Of a stretch of DNA of 64,000 nucleotides, positions 43,835 through 53,794 are shown piece by piece. The stretch lies in NCBI RefSeq assembly GCF_016745255.1, contig NZ_JADOEQ010000005.1, positions 124,001-188,000 on the forward strand, read 5' to 3'. Origin of the DNA: Enterococcus sp. BWR-S5. GTDB lineage: Bacteria > Bacillota > Bacilli > Lactobacillales > Enterococcaceae. Every line of letters starts with the position of its first letter. The first letter of the stretch is position 1. The notes under the pieces are model-generated. The model saw only the letters and a list, made by a program, of their open reading frames with translations, ran no database searches and had not been told where the DNA came from. The position numbers and the translations under genes were made by a program.

Positions 43835-46054
43835 TTATACCAATTCAAAAGCAGCTTCCTGTGTATCTGTGCTGTTTGGCCCAACGAAGGCAATGAATGT
43901 ACCATTTTCTGCTTCGTAGTTCATTGAGCATGTATAGAATTTCAGCTCTTCTCGAGTCAGTGTAAATGCTACTGTTACTGTAGCGTGTTCGGCAATCTGA
44001 ACTTTTTTGAATTGCTTCAGCTCCTTAATTGGTCGAACAACTGAGCCCACTACATCTTGGATATAGAGTTGAACGGTTTCAAGACACGCACGGTTAGAAG
44101 TGTTTTCAATTTGTACGCTGATTGTCAGCTCCTCTGACATTTTCGTATCACTTAAGGTTAAGCCTGAGTAATGGATATCGCTGTAGCTTAGCCCATAACC
44201 GAATGGAAAGAGTGGCGCATTTGGACTATCAAGATATTTGGATACGAAGCGTCCGGAATGTGTCGCGCTGGTCAATGGTCGACCTGTTTTGAATTCATTA
44301 TAATAAATTGGTAATTGTCCAACCGAATAAGGGAAGCTCATGCTTAATCTTCCGGATGGATTTGTTTGACCAAACAGGATATCAGCAATTGCGTGACCAC
44401 CTTCTGTTCCCGGGAACCAGACCTGAAGAATGGCATCAATGGTTTCTGCTTCCTCAGTCAAGACAAGCGGACGTCCGCTAATTGAAAGTAAGATAGTTTT
44501 TTTATTCAGTACAATTAGCTGCTTCATGAACTCTCTTTGAATTTGAGGCAGGCGGATATCGGTTCGACTGCCGGCTTCACCGCTTTGCATCGTATGTTCG
44601 CCCATTGCAAAAATGATAGTGTCTGCTTTTTCAGCTGCGGCTAGTGCACTTTCTAAATAGGTTTTCTTCTCTTCATCAGACAGTGACAGACTATCAATCA
44701 TATCTTTTGTCGCACCGAACTCCCCAAGGAAATCATAGCTTTCCAGCATGTCGCAGCCTTTCTCAACACAAAGGTTTTCTGGTTTAAGATAGCTTTCGAG
44801 ACCAGCTTTGATAGAAACCGTGTCAGAGGTTTGCCCATGAACAGCCCAAAGACCAATCAATTCTTGATTATCTCCGTAAGGACCAACTAATAGGATTTTT
44901 TCATCTGCCTGAGGATTGAGCGGTAGAAGGTTGTTTTTATTTTTCAGTAAGACGACAGATTCAGCTGCTACTTTTTTAGCAAGTGCTCGATGGTCTTCTT
45001 TCAACAACGTTTCCTTTTCTTTCGCTTCACTTGCTCCTCTATATGGATCTTCAAAAAGACCCAGCTCGTTTTTCAGCTTCAGTACGCGAAGGACAGCTTG
45101 ATTAATCAGCTCACCATCAATTCGTCCGTCTTTCAATAGAGGCTGCAACTCATTTGCATAGCAAGGCGATTTCATGTCAATATCATTGGTTGCTTTCATC
45201 GCCAGATAAGCAGCTTCTTTATTATCTTTAGCAATGCCGTGATCAATCAATTCTCTCACCGCCGCATAGTCGGAAATGATTACACCGTCAAACCCCCATT
45301 CCTCCCGAAGGATATCCTTTAGAATAAATTCATTTCCCGTAACTGGAACACCATCATAGGTATTGAAGGAGGTCATGACCATTTTGCAGCCGGCATCAAC
45401 CGCAGATTTATAGCTGGGAAGGTAGTCCTGTCTCAAGCGTCTTTCGGACATGTCAACGGTGTTGTATTCTCTTCCTGCTTCCGCTGCGCCATAAGCAGCA
45501 AAATGTTTCACACAGGAAGCAATTCCTTCTTGTTTATCTAAATTCTTTTGCAGTCCGTTAACCATAGCAGAGGCATAGGCTGCATTCAATAAGCTGTCTT
45601 CGCCCGTAGATTCCAGGCATCGTCCCCAACGGGCATCTCTGACTAAATCGACCATCGGAGCAAAAGTAACATGTGCACCGCCAGCCTGTGATTCCTTTCC
45701 GATGATTGTATATGCTTCTTCTATCAAGTCTGGATTCCAAGAGGCACCAAGACCAAGCGGGATAGGGAAGACTGTCCGATAACCATAAATGATATCAGCC
45801 ATAAATAATAACGGGATTTGATGGCGAGATTTTTCAAGATAAGTTTGTTGAATTTCTTTCGTTTTTGCTGCACCCGCTACGTTGAGTACAGACCCGACAT
45901 TGCTTAATATCTCATCAGAGATGCCTAGCTTTTGCTGCGGACCAACGGTTAATGCGGAGGTGTTAAAAAACTCACCTGATAGCTGAACGAGCTGTCCTAC
46001 TTTTTCTGTCCAAGTAAGGGAATGGAGCAGCTCCTGTAATTTTTCTTCTTTCAT
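43835..46054 (-). CDS. bglX: Beta-glucosidase, glycoside hydrolase family 3
   Basis: A 739-residue GH3 enzyme that removes beta-linked glucose from oligosaccharides or glycosides. The catalytic Asp is in GVIISDYAAV, and APMVDLVRDARWGRCLESTGED, CVKHFAAYG and MTSFNTYDG are family markers. The second alpha/beta domain and a C-terminal fibronectin-III-like domain fill the length. There is no signal peptide, so it works on imported sugar. AGGAGG precedes the ATG. The PTS EIIC gene lies 22 bases upstream in the same operon. Confidence 0.93.
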   Translation of the reverse strand: MKEEKLQELLHSLTWTEKVGQLVQLSGEFFNTSALTVGPQQKLGISDEILSNVGSVLNVAGAAKTKEIQQTYLEKSRHQIPLLFMADIIYGYRTVFPIPLGLGASWNPDLIEEAYTIIGKESQAGGAHVTFAPMVDLVRDARWGRCLESTGEDSLLNAAYASAMVNGLQKNLDKQEGIASCVKHFAAYGAAEAGREYNTVDMSERRLRQDYLPSYKSAVDAGCKMVMTSFNTYDGVPVTGNEFILKDILREEWGFDGVIISDYAAVRELIDHGIAKDNKEAAYLAMKATNDIDMKSPCYANELQPLLKDGRIDGELINQAVLRVLKLKNELGLFEDPYRGASEAKEKETLLKEDHRALAKKVAAESVVLLKNKNNLLPLNPQADEKILLVGPYGDNQELIGLWAVHGQTSDTVSIKAGLESYLKPENLCVEKGCDMLESYDFLGEFGATKDMIDSLSLSDEEKKTYLESALAAAEKADTIIFAMGEHTMQSGEAGSRTDIRLPQIQREFMKQLIVLNKKTILLSISGRPLVLTEEAETIDAILQVWFPGTEGGHAIADILFGQTNPSGRLSMSFPYSVGQLPIYYNEFKTGRPLTSATHSGRFVSKYLDSPNAPLFPFGYGLSYSDIHYSGLTLSDTKMSEELTISVQIENTSNRACLETVQLYIQDVVGSVVRPIKELKQFKKVQIAEHATVTVAFTLTREELKFYTCSMNYEAENGTFIAFVGPNSTDTQEAAFELV

Positions 46055-46076
46055 GATAGTGCCTCCTGATTAAAGA

Positions 46077-47348
46077 TTATTCTTTTTCTGCTTCTTGTTC
46101 CAAGCGATAAGTTTCGTTATCCAATGCCTTGAACCATGGATACCATAGTAATGGGGATAGGATAAGCTGGATGAATAGCTGCAGAAGAATAATGGAAATA
46201 CTCCCTTGAACAGCTGCATGAAAACCAATTGGCAAACCAAAAATTGCCTGTACTCCGGAAAAATGAGCAACTAAACCGGTTTTTGTCAGTAAATAGGCTA
46301 AGAGTAAAGCGATTGAATTATTTGTAATGAATGGTACCGCCAGTCTGAAGTTTAAAACTAAAGGCGTACCGAAAATAACAGGCTCAGTAATACCGAAAAG
46401 CGCAGGAACTATTGAGACTTTCCCGACCTCACGGAATTGCTTGCTTTTCGCTCTCATCATAAGTAGAACCAGACCAAGTGCCATACCGCCCCAAGTGATA
46501 ATGTTGAAAAATGCTAACCCGGTAATATTTGGTGGTGTTTGACCGGCAGCAACGGCATTTAGATTTTCGACATCCATTGCCATCCATAACGCAGTGACAA
46601 TTGGCATAACTACATTAGTACCGTGAATACCGAAAAACCAAAGAATTTGCTGTACAAGAGAAATGATGATGACAGCACCAATGGAGCCGCCAATCCCTTG
46701 AAGGGGCTTTTGAATAATTGTATAGACAAATTCATGCATATTTTCGAATGAGGTCATACTGAAAAGTGAAGAAATAAGTATGAAAACCAGTGCAATCAAA
46801 ATGGTTGGAAGGATGGACTCAAAAACCTTTGTTACCATCGGCGGAACTCCATCAGGCATTTTGATTGTCCAACCTTTGCGCTTAATTCCTAAGTACAATC
46901 TAGCGCTGACAAGTCCGACAAACATCGCGGAAAAAACACCGGGAGCTCCCAGCCAAGTTGTAGGAATCGCCGTAATATCTTCTGGTATTGTACCAAGAGG
47001 GGTAATAATCAAGAAACATAATAAAGAAATAATACCTGCAGAAATTCCGTCCTCTGTTTCATCAAGGTTCCTTACAAGCTGATAAGCCATTAGTACAACG
47101 ACATACAGAGCCATAGCCCCAATCGTGATGGCATTCAGTTTAGAAAATAAATCTGAATAGTTGGTTAAAAAGGATAGGAAGGGTAGTGATGACGGTAAAA
47201 CCATCAATAGTACAGCGATTGATCCTATCAATACAGGTCCTAAAGTTCCCATCATCGCCCCTGAAATGGCTTTAAGATAGGGACTGTTCCCCATTTTGTC
47301 GAAAAAAGGGCTTAATCGATCAAATAAATTGCTGATCTTTGTTTTCAA
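46077..47348 (-). CDS. PTS EIIC permease, cellobiose/lactose (CelB) family
   Basis: A 423-residue permease with about ten membrane helices. WFFGIHGTNVV, the FFNIITWGGMALGLV block and FGITEPVIFGTPLVLN are typical of CelB-type EIIC. It would import a beta-glucoside and hand it, phosphorylated or not, to the GH3 enzyme. TTG at 47348 is chosen because AAAGGAG directly abuts the in-frame ATG at 47357. No EIIA or EIIB is encoded nearby, so it must borrow them. Confidence 0.9.
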   Translation of the reverse strand: MKTKISNLFDRLSPFFDKMGNSPYLKAISGAMMGTLGPVLIGSIAVLLMVLPSSLPFLSFLTNYSDLFSKLNAITIGAMALYVVVLMAYQLVRNLDETEDGISAGIISLLCFLIITPLGTIPEDITAIPTTWLGAPGVFSAMFVGLVSARLYLGIKRKGWTIKMPDGVPPMVTKVFESILPTILIALVFILISSLFSMTSFENMHEFVYTIIQKPLQGIGGSIGAVIIISLVQQILWFFGIHGTNVVMPIVTALWMAMDVENLNAVAAGQTPPNITGLAFFNIITWGGMALGLVLLMMRAKSKQFREVGKVSIVPALFGITEPVIFGTPLVLNFRLAVPFITNNSIALLLAYLLTKTGLVAHFSGVQAIFGLPIGFHAAVQGSISIILLQLFIQLILSPLLWYPWFKALDNETYRLEQEAEKE

Positions 47349-47379
47349 GAAAAACATCTCCTTTAGCTTTGATACCTGT

Positions 47380-47401
47380 ATTATATTCGTAAGCGCTTTA
47401 C
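47380..47401 (-). promoter_or_regulatory. Promoter -10 and cre-like site of the EIIC-GH3 operon
   Basis: On the minus strand TATAAT (47380-47385) follows a cre-like GTAAAGCGCTTAC with the central AGCGCT palindrome. The cre match is imperfect at the ends and the -35 is weak. Confidence 0.45.
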
Positions 47402-47439
47402 AAGTCTTTCCGAAATTTTACGAGAAATCGGTCATATTT

Positions 47440-48261
47440 TTACGTTAGAAATTGTTGGCGATATTGTTTTGGGGAACTCCCATAATGTTCTTTAAATGCG
47501 AGATAGAAAGATTTTACACTGCCAAAACCGCATTCGTTTGAGATGGATAAAATGGTCAAATCGGTATCTCTCAATAGAGAATAGGCTTTATTAAGACGAA
47601 CTGATTTCAGATATTCAATAAAGGTAATCCCCATAAACTGCTTATAATATCGAGAAAAATAGGAGGTATTGTAATTAAAAGTCGTTGCTACTTCTTCCAG
47701 TGTTAAATTTCTGTTGTAGTTGTCTTCAATAAATCGGTTGACTTTCCTAAGCTGATCCAGATTTTTTACGGAGCGGATATCTTTGATTTCAACCGTTGGA
47801 ATACTGAAGGATTCCAGTAAGACAGAAATAATCTCATACACTTTGCTCATGACTAAAGCGCGTTTGGCAATGCTGTCTTCTTGGTAAATCGTATGAATTT
47901 CTTTAATCAGTTGTATAAGCACAGGATGCTGAGAGAGCTCCTTTTCAAAATAAATCGACTGCGTATAGGTATCTTCTGTCAGCTGTCGAATAAAGCTTAA
48001 GGGAAACTGTATGACAAACACCTGACTTGGTTCAGGTGTTTTTGTGGAGTGGATGATATTGCTGTTAATCAAAAACAGATGATTCTTTCTAACCTGATGG
48101 ATGGACTGCGGGTATCTGATTTCCAACAAGCCATCTAGACATAGCAGCAGTTCCATGCTGCTGTGCCAGTGGGGGAGTATCAATCGTTCGGTGTCCTTAG
48201 AGTGGAACTCAAAAATTTTAAATGGATATTTTTTACTTGGAATGATTTTTTCGTGCTTCAT
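47440..48261 (-). CDS. AraC-family regulator
   Basis: A 273-residue regulator with an N-terminal cupin (about 20-100, LPHWHSSMELLLCLDGLLEI) and a C-terminal double helix-turn-helix (about 170-270, with LEEVATTFNYNTSYFSRYYK and CGFGSVKSFYLAFKEHYG). The second ATG at 48261 is 9 bases after GGGAGG and is preferred to the ATG at 48267. It lies just upstream of the EIIC-GH3 operon on the same strand and most likely activates it in response to a beta-glucoside. Confidence 0.88.
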   Translation of the reverse strand: MKHEKIIPSKKYPFKIFEFHSKDTERLILPHWHSSMELLLCLDGLLEIRYPQSIHQVRKNHLFLINSNIIHSTKTPEPSQVFVIQFPLSFIRQLTEDTYTQSIYFEKELSQHPVLIQLIKEIHTIYQEDSIAKRALVMSKVYEIISVLLESFSIPTVEIKDIRSVKNLDQLRKVNRFIEDNYNRNLTLEEVATTFNYNTSYFSRYYKQFMGITFIEYLKSVRLNKAYSLLRDTDLTILSISNECGFGSVKSFYLAFKEHYGSSPKQYRQQFLT

Positions 48262-48355
48262 TCTCATTTTCCTCCCAATACAGTTGTAAGAAAAAGCCTA
48301 TTGTTTGTGCTGCGCCAAAGCAACTAGTGATTGCTAGATTAAATGATGCTGTGTT

Positions 48356-48384
48356 CAAAAAAAGTGAGCTACACGCTTTTTTAT
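48356..48384 (-). terminator. Possible terminator of the upstream AraC gene
   Basis: On the minus strand AAAAAAGCGTG and CACTTTTTTT can pair with one mismatch, ending in a T-run. Confidence 0.4.
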
Positions 48385-48407
48385 CTCCAGAAAAAGAAAC
48401 GTAAAAG

Positions 48408-49277
48408 CTACCCAATCTTCCTATAAATGCTTGGTGATAACCCTGTTCGTTTTTTGAACAAGCGGCTGAAATAGGCAAAATTCTCCAAGCCGATTTCCAT
48501 CGCAATCTCTTGAATCGACTGATTGGAGTACCTAAGCAGATCCTTCGCATACGAAATTTTTTTATTAATTTGATAGTTTATAGGGGGTTGTCCGATATAA
48601 CGGGAAAAATCTTTGTTCAATTGATACTTGTTAACATGAAAAAGCTTTTCCAGCTGTTCCATAGAGATTGACTCTTTGAAATGCTGATCCAAGAAATCTT
48701 TCATAGCCAAGACGTGATTCGGAATTTCTTCATAAGTAAAATCCAACTGATTTTTTTGCAGCAGCAATTCATTCAATAATTGATGAAGCAACACAGAGCT
48801 TTGATAATCTGTTTGGGCGTGCTGGCTTTCCTGCAGCAGCAAAAGCTGATTGATAATGAGGTGGATTGGATTATTCAAAGGCGGTGTGTCGGTATGAAAA
48901 ACATTTGTCCCGTTTCGCATAAACTCCTGATAAAAGGCCTCTGACATTCCGCCAAAAAAATGAACCCAGTCCATTTCCCAAGGTTCGTCACTAATTGTTT
49001 GGTAATGCTGATACTCTCGGCAGTCGATAAAGAAGATATCACCACTTTTCAACAAGAATTCCTGTTCTTTATAGACAAGTCGTCCTTGGCCTGAATGAGT
49101 GAATTTCATTAAAAACGAAGGTAGGTTTGCTCGTTCGGTGTAGTAAGGCTGATGCGCCTTGAAGTGACCAATTTCTTGAACGTAGTAAAAAAGCTCTTTG
49201 CTCCTCTGGTCGGGTGTATTGATATAACGAGTGGAGTCGGGACTCCACGAATGATTTGCCTTTTCCCAGTAGCTCAT
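48408..49277 (-). CDS. AraC-family regulator, probably of the rhamnose operon
   Basis: A 289-residue regulator with a cupin-like sensor (about 45-120, LLKSGDIFFIDCREYQHYQ) and a C-terminal double helix-turn-helix (about 190-285, with EIAMEIGLENFAYFSRLFKK). AAAGGAG precedes the ATG. It is divergent from rhaB across a 387-base region, the usual place for a rhamnose activator of RhaS/RhaR type. The ligand is inferred from position only. Confidence 0.85.
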   Translation of the reverse strand: MSYWEKANHSWSPDSTRYINTPDQRSKELFYYVQEIGHFKAHQPYYTERANLPSFLMKFTHSGQGRLVYKEQEFLLKSGDIFFIDCREYQHYQTISDEPWEMDWVHFFGGMSEAFYQEFMRNGTNVFHTDTPPLNNPIHLIINQLLLLQESQHAQTDYQSSVLLHQLLNELLLQKNQLDFTYEEIPNHVLAMKDFLDQHFKESISMEQLEKLFHVNKYQLNKDFSRYIGQPPINYQINKKISYAKDLLRYSNQSIQEIAMEIGLENFAYFSRLFKKRTGLSPSIYRKIG

Positions 49278-49664
49278 GAAAATGCTCCTTTCGGTGGCTA
49301 TACAGATGCTGCTAAATCCTTACCTGACAAAAATAGAAATCATGAATAATAAAGAGAGGCAACGAGATTTAGTTTACAGAATTTATATGCCAATATAGTG
49401 CAATTATATATCAAAAATGTGTGATGTAAAAGAGTTCGATTGATACTATCATTACTTTGTAAGCAAAAACACAGTTGAAGTAATAAAATGAAATGATATC
49501 GCTTTATTTTATATGAAATCTCTAATCTACTCTATACATATGAGGCAACTTCTTACTTTAGGAGAAACAAGAAATGCTGAAAGTACGGAGAGGGATGTCT
49601 GCTGTTTTTGGGACAAAAAAATAGAGTTTCTATCTATCAAAAAAGTGAAATAGAAGGTGAAAAA
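49278..49664 (+). other. Divergent control region of the rhamnose operon
   Basis: AT-rich region between the AraC gene and rhaB. TGATATCGCTTTAT (49494-49507) is a weak cre-like site. A small frame with its own ribosome site lies near the rhaB end and is listed separately. No further gene. Confidence 0.4.
49574..49624 (+). CDS. Possible 16-residue leader peptide before rhaB
   Basis: AGGAG lies 9 bases before ATG; the frame reads MLKVRRGMSAVFGTKK and stops 40 bases before rhaB. It may be a leader peptide that couples or tunes rhaB translation. Evidence is limited to the ribosome site and position. Confidence 0.25.
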   Translation: MLKVRRGMSAVFGTKK

Positions 49665-51134
49665 ATGACAGAAACTTATATTGCTGTGGACATTGGTGCT
49701 TCCAGTGGTCGGTTGATGAAGAGTGAGCTGCAAGCTAATGGTCAACTCACATTAGAAGAGATTCATCGCTTTAAGAATGGTTTTAGAATGAAGGATGGTC
49801 ATGACCGATGGGCGATTCATCATTTAATAAATGAGATTCTTATTGGTTTGGAAAAACTAAAAAAGTCAGGCGTTACGAAATGTTACATCGGCATTGATAC
49901 ATGGGCAGTTGATTATTGTCTAATCGATCGGTCCGGCGACTTGTTGGAAGAGCCCATTTCCTACAGAGATACACGAACAGAGAGCGCAGTACAGGCGTTT
50001 ACAGCAGAATGTTCATTAGAAAGGCTCTATGAAAAAACAGGTATTCAGATTCAACCCTTCAATACCATTTTTCAGCTATTTGTTGAGAGTCAGGAAAAGC
50101 TCAATAAAGCAGAAAAACTGTTACTGATACCTGATTATCTAGGTTATGTTTTCACAGGAAATGCTGTAACAGAAAAGACCAATGCCTCAACCATGCAGCT
50201 CCTTAATCCTGATTCGCAGGATTGGGATGAAGAGTTATTGTCATTGGCAGGCATTAAGAAAGAACTACTATCGCCATTGACAGATTCAGGAACCATATTA
50301 GGACAATTGAAAAAAGAGCAGTTCCCAACGTTTGATTTACCGGAAGCGACATTTATTACTGTTGCAACCCATGACACGGCTTCGGCAGTTATTGGAACAC
50401 CGGGCGAAGGAGACGATTGGGCCTATATCAGTAGTGGTACTTGGTCACTATTGGGGATCGAAACAACGTTGTTTAATGTATCAAGAGAGGCCTTCTTTGA
50501 AAACTATACGAATGAGTGGGGCGCACATAATACGATTCGCTTTTTGAAAAATATTATGGGGATGTGGCTGATACAGGAAGTTGCTCGTATGCAGGACTAT
50601 CAGTATACCTATGCAGAGCTGGCAGATTTAGCGGAGGCAACACCTGCATTTCAGCAGTTCATTGACGTAAATGATCCAAGCTTCCTTAATCCGAATAACA
50701 TGATTGAGGCAATTCAGGATTATTGCAGAAAAACAAAGCAGAGGATTCCAGAATCCGCGGGAGAGCTGGCACGTTGTATCTATGATAATTTGGCTTTATG
50801 TTATGCAATAGAGTTGGAAAAAATGGAACAGCTGACAGGAACCGGAAAAAAAATCGATAAGCTGCACATTGTTGGCGGAGGATCAAATAATCTCTTTTTG
50901 AATCAGTTAACCGCAAATGCTGCAGGAATTGTTATAGAGGCAGGACCGGGTGAAGCGACGGCTATTGGTAATATTCTCTTGCAAATGATTACTACCGGCG
51001 TGTTCAGTGATTTGAAAGAGGCACGCAAGGTGATTCAGCAATCCTTTGAGATTTCTGTACACGAACCGAAAAAGTTCGATAAAACAATTATTAATGACTA
51101 TAAAAACTTTTTAAAGGAGCGAACAGCTAGATGA
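49665..51134 (+). CDS. rhaB: Rhamnulokinase
   Basis: A 489-residue FGGY-family kinase that phosphorylates L-rhamnulose at O-1. The first phosphate motif IAVDIGASSGRLM, the catalytic-side WAVDYCLID, the ATHDTASAV segment and the late IVGGGSNN motif are intact. GAAGGTG precedes the ATG at 49665; the longer frame upstream has no family match. Gene order rhaB-rhaA-rhaD-rhaM follows, with an ATGA overlap to rhaA. Confidence 0.95.
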   Translation: MTETYIAVDIGASSGRLMKSELQANGQLTLEEIHRFKNGFRMKDGHDRWAIHHLINEILIGLEKLKKSGVTKCYIGIDTWAVDYCLIDRSGDLLEEPISYRDTRTESAVQAFTAECSLERLYEKTGIQIQPFNTIFQLFVESQEKLNKAEKLLLIPDYLGYVFTGNAVTEKTNASTMQLLNPDSQDWDEELLSLAGIKKELLSPLTDSGTILGQLKKEQFPTFDLPEATFITVATHDTASAVIGTPGEGDDWAYISSGTWSLLGIETTLFNVSREAFFENYTNEWGAHNTIRFLKNIMGMWLIQEVARMQDYQYTYAELADLAEATPAFQQFIDVNDPSFLNPNNMIEAIQDYCRKTKQRIPESAGELARCIYDNLALCYAIELEKMEQLTGTGKKIDKLHIVGGGSNNLFLNQLTANAAGIVIEAGPGEATAIGNILLQMITTGVFSDLKEARKVIQQSFEISVHEPKKFDKTIINDYKNFLKERTAR

Positions 51135-52414
51135 CAGTGAAGCAAAGATACGAAGAAGCGAAAAAGAAATACGCAGCATTAGGTGTGGATACAGATGCTG
51201 TAATGAAAAAAATGGATGAGGTAAAAATCTCAATGCACGTCTGGCAGGGCGATGATGTGAAAGGCTTTTTAAGCGATGCAGAATTATCAGGCGGTATCTC
51301 TGTCACAGGAAATTACCCGGGAGCTGCGCGCACACCGGACGAATTACGCCGCGATTTAGAAAAGGCCTATGCAATGATTCCAGGTAACCACAAACTGAAT
51401 CTTCATGCCATTTATTTAGATACGGATGAGCAAGTGGATTTAAACGAGATTGAGCCAAAGCATTTTGAAAAATGGGTTGCTTGGGCAAAGGAACAAGGAC
51501 TTGGTTTAGATTTTAATCCGACTTTCTTCTCTCATCCAATGTATAAAGATGGTTTCACTTTAGCTTCAGCGGATAAGGATGTGCGTGATTTCTGGATTGA
51601 ACACGGGAAACGTTCAAGAAAAGTCGCTGAATACTTCGGTAAAGAGCTTGGTCAGGTTTGTGTTAATAATTTTTGGGTGCCGGATGGCTTCAAGGACAAT
51701 CCAATTGATCGTTTAGCACCGAGAAGAAGATTGATGGAATCGCTTGATGAAATTTTCTCTGAGGAGTTGGACAAACAGTATACCTTGGATGCTGTAGAAA
51801 GCAAGCTGTTTGGAATCGGTGCTGAGGCGTATACTGTTGGCTCCCATGAGTTCTATATGGGCTACGGTTTGACACGCAATAAGCTGGTGTGTCTGGATGC
51901 AGGACATTTCCATCCGACGGAAGTTATTTCCAATAAGCTGTCTTCACTTTCTCTGTTCAGTGAAGGGATTTTACTTCACGTGAGCCGCCCAATCCGTTGG
52001 GATAGTGACCATGTCGTAATCATGGATGATGAGCTTCAGGAAATTGGGCGAGAGCTAGTCCGTAATGAGTTACTGCCGATGACTAATATTGGTCTTGATT
52101 TCTTCGATGCAACAATTAATCGTGTTGCCGCATGGGTCATTGGTACACGAAATACACAGAAAGCAATCATGAAAGCGATGCTTGAACCAATTGATTCCTT
52201 GAAGGAAATCGAGCTGTCTGGCGACTATACCACTCGCTTGGCGATGATTGAAGAGCTGAAGGACTTCCCATTCGCTGATGTATGGAACTACTATTGTGAG
52301 GTAAAGGGAGTTCCAGTTGGCTTGGACTGGCTGCCGGAAGTGAAGGAATATGAAAAAGAAGTTTTGAGTCAACGTGAAGCAGCAATTGGAAAAGACAGCT
52401 GCCGTTTTTCTTAA
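51131..52414 (+). CDS. rhaA: L-Rhamnose isomerase
   Basis: A 427-residue TIM-barrel isomerase converting L-rhamnose to L-rhamnulose. ISMHVWQGDDVKGF, the metal-site stretch LDFNPTFFSHP, LDAGHFHPTE and HVSRPIRWDSDHVV are characteristic. The start overlaps the rhaB stop. Length and motifs are as expected for the manganese-dependent enzyme. Confidence 0.96.
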   Translation: MTVKQRYEEAKKKYAALGVDTDAVMKKMDEVKISMHVWQGDDVKGFLSDAELSGGISVTGNYPGAARTPDELRRDLEKAYAMIPGNHKLNLHAIYLDTDEQVDLNEIEPKHFEKWVAWAKEQGLGLDFNPTFFSHPMYKDGFTLASADKDVRDFWIEHGKRSRKVAEYFGKELGQVCVNNFWVPDGFKDNPIDRLAPRRRLMESLDEIFSEELDKQYTLDAVESKLFGIGAEAYTVGSHEFYMGYGLTRNKLVCLDAGHFHPTEVISNKLSSLSLFSEGILLHVSRPIRWDSDHVVIMDDELQEIGRELVRNELLPMTNIGLDFFDATINRVAAWVIGTRNTQKAIMKAMLEPIDSLKEIELSGDYTTRLAMIEELKDFPFADVWNYYCEVKGVPVGLDWLPEVKEYEKEVLSQREAAIGKDSCRFS

Positions 52415-52469
52415 ACGGTCGCTTCGATAAAAGTTAAAAGAGACTAATTGAAGAGAGAGTGGACGGATA

Positions 52470-53297
52470 ATGAAAAAAATGGATATTTTACAAGCGCCAT
52501 TTGTACGTGAAATGGTTGATACTACAGCAAACCTGTATCGTTTAGGTTGGGATGAGCGTAATGGTGGGAATATTTCTTATTTATTAAAAGAAGAAGAGAT
52601 TTTGCCGTTTCTTGATCCTGAAAAAGTCATACGGACAATTCCAATGATTTTTGATGGCAGTAAATTGGCAGGAAGCTATTTTATCGTTACCGGCTCAGGG
52701 AAATATTTCAAAAACGTTTGTGATGCACCATCGGAAAACTTGGGTGTTGTGCGAGTAAGTCAGGATGGTCAGGCTGTTGAGCTGTTGTGGGGATTGGAAC
52801 ACGGCGCAGTACCGACAAGCGAGCTGCCAAGCCACTTCATGAGTCATATTGCACGTTTAGAAGTAGACCCTGAAAATCGCATTATTATGCATAACCATGC
52901 CAGTCACTTATTGGCGATGAGCTTTACGCATGATTTAGATGAAAAAGCATTTACACGTACCTTGTGGCAAATGTGTACGGAATGTTTGGTTGTATTTCCG
53001 GAAGGCGTATCAATCATTCCTTGGTTGGTTCCCGGAACCAATGAAATTGGTGAAGCAACAGCTGCTAAGATGAAGGAAACACGTTTGGTCTTATGGCCTC
53101 AGCACGGTATTTACGGTGCCGGAAAAGATATGGATGAAGTGTTTGGATTAATCGAAACTGCTGAAAAAGCAGCCGAAGTGTACACCTATGTGTGCGCACA
53201 GGGAGGCGTGAAGCAGACAATTACGGATGAAAATCTTTGGGCGTTAGCGGATGCCTTTGGTGTTGAGCCGAAAGCCGGCTATCTTAAGTCTAGATAG
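52470..53297 (+). CDS. rhaD: Rhamnulose-1-phosphate aldolase
   Basis: A 275-residue zinc-dependent class-II aldolase that splits L-rhamnulose-1-phosphate into dihydroxyacetone phosphate and L-lactaldehyde. Zinc ligands are in [12 protein letters not shown] and [10 protein letters not shown], and the NGGNISYLL phosphate-binding start is intact. A GAGAGAGTGG site lies before the ATG. L-lactaldehyde made here is the substrate of the alcohol dehydrogenase downstream. Confidence 0.95.
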   Translation: MKKMDILQAPFVREMVDTTANLYRLGWDERNGGNISYLLKEEEILPFLDPEKVIRTIPMIFDGSKLAGSYFIVTGSGKYFKNVCDAPSENLGVVRVSQDGQAVELLWGLEHGAVPTSELPSHFMSHIARLEVDPENRIIMHNHASHLLAMSFTHDLDEKAFTRTLWQMCTECLVVFPEGVSIIPWLVPGTNEIGEATAAKMKETRLVLWPQHGIYGAGKDMDEVFGLIETAEKAAEVYTYVCAQGGVKQTITDENLWALADAFGVEPKAGYLKSR

Positions 53298-53308
53298 GAG
53301 CTGCACTG

Positions 53309-53620
53309 ATGATAAAAAAGGCAGTCAGAATGAAGGTTTATTCGGATAAACATGAAGAATATAAGCGACGTCACGATGAGCTATGGCCTGAAATGGAGCA
53401 AATGTTGAAGGCGCATGGAGCGATAAGCTACTCCATTTTTCTTGATGTGGAGACAAGCGTGCTTTTTGGTTATCTTGAAATCGAGGATGAAGAACGTTGG
53501 GCTCTGACGGCTCAGACTGAAATCAATAAAAGATGGTGGGATTACATGGAGGATATCATGGAAACGAATCCTGACCATTCGCCAATAGCAGTCGATTTGT
53601 GCCCGGTGTTTGAGCTATAG
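53309..53620 (+). CDS. rhaM: L-Rhamnose mutarotase
   Basis: A 103-residue ferredoxin-like protein that interconverts alpha and beta L-rhamnose. The catalytic His22 is in RRHDELWPEM, and the KRWWDYMEDIM segment near the C-terminus is conserved. AGGAG precedes the ATG, 11 bases after rhaD. It is the last gene before a 600-base repeat region. Confidence 0.93.
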   Translation: MIKKAVRMKVYSDKHEEYKRRHDELWPEMEQMLKAHGAISYSIFLDVETSVLFGYLEIEDEERWALTAQTEINKRWWDYMEDIMETNPDHSPIAVDLCPVFEL

Positions 53621-53794
53621 AAGACAAAGTGAGCTGTTCATAAAAAATGATGACTGCTCTTGATAATTTTGAAGACAGTATCTCAACTGGCGAAAGCATT
53701 ATCAATCGTTTAAAATAAAAAATGTATATCGCTTACATTTTTGTGGAAAGAAATAATCTGTACCTGTTTGGATGAAAATTCTGAGCTTAAATGA

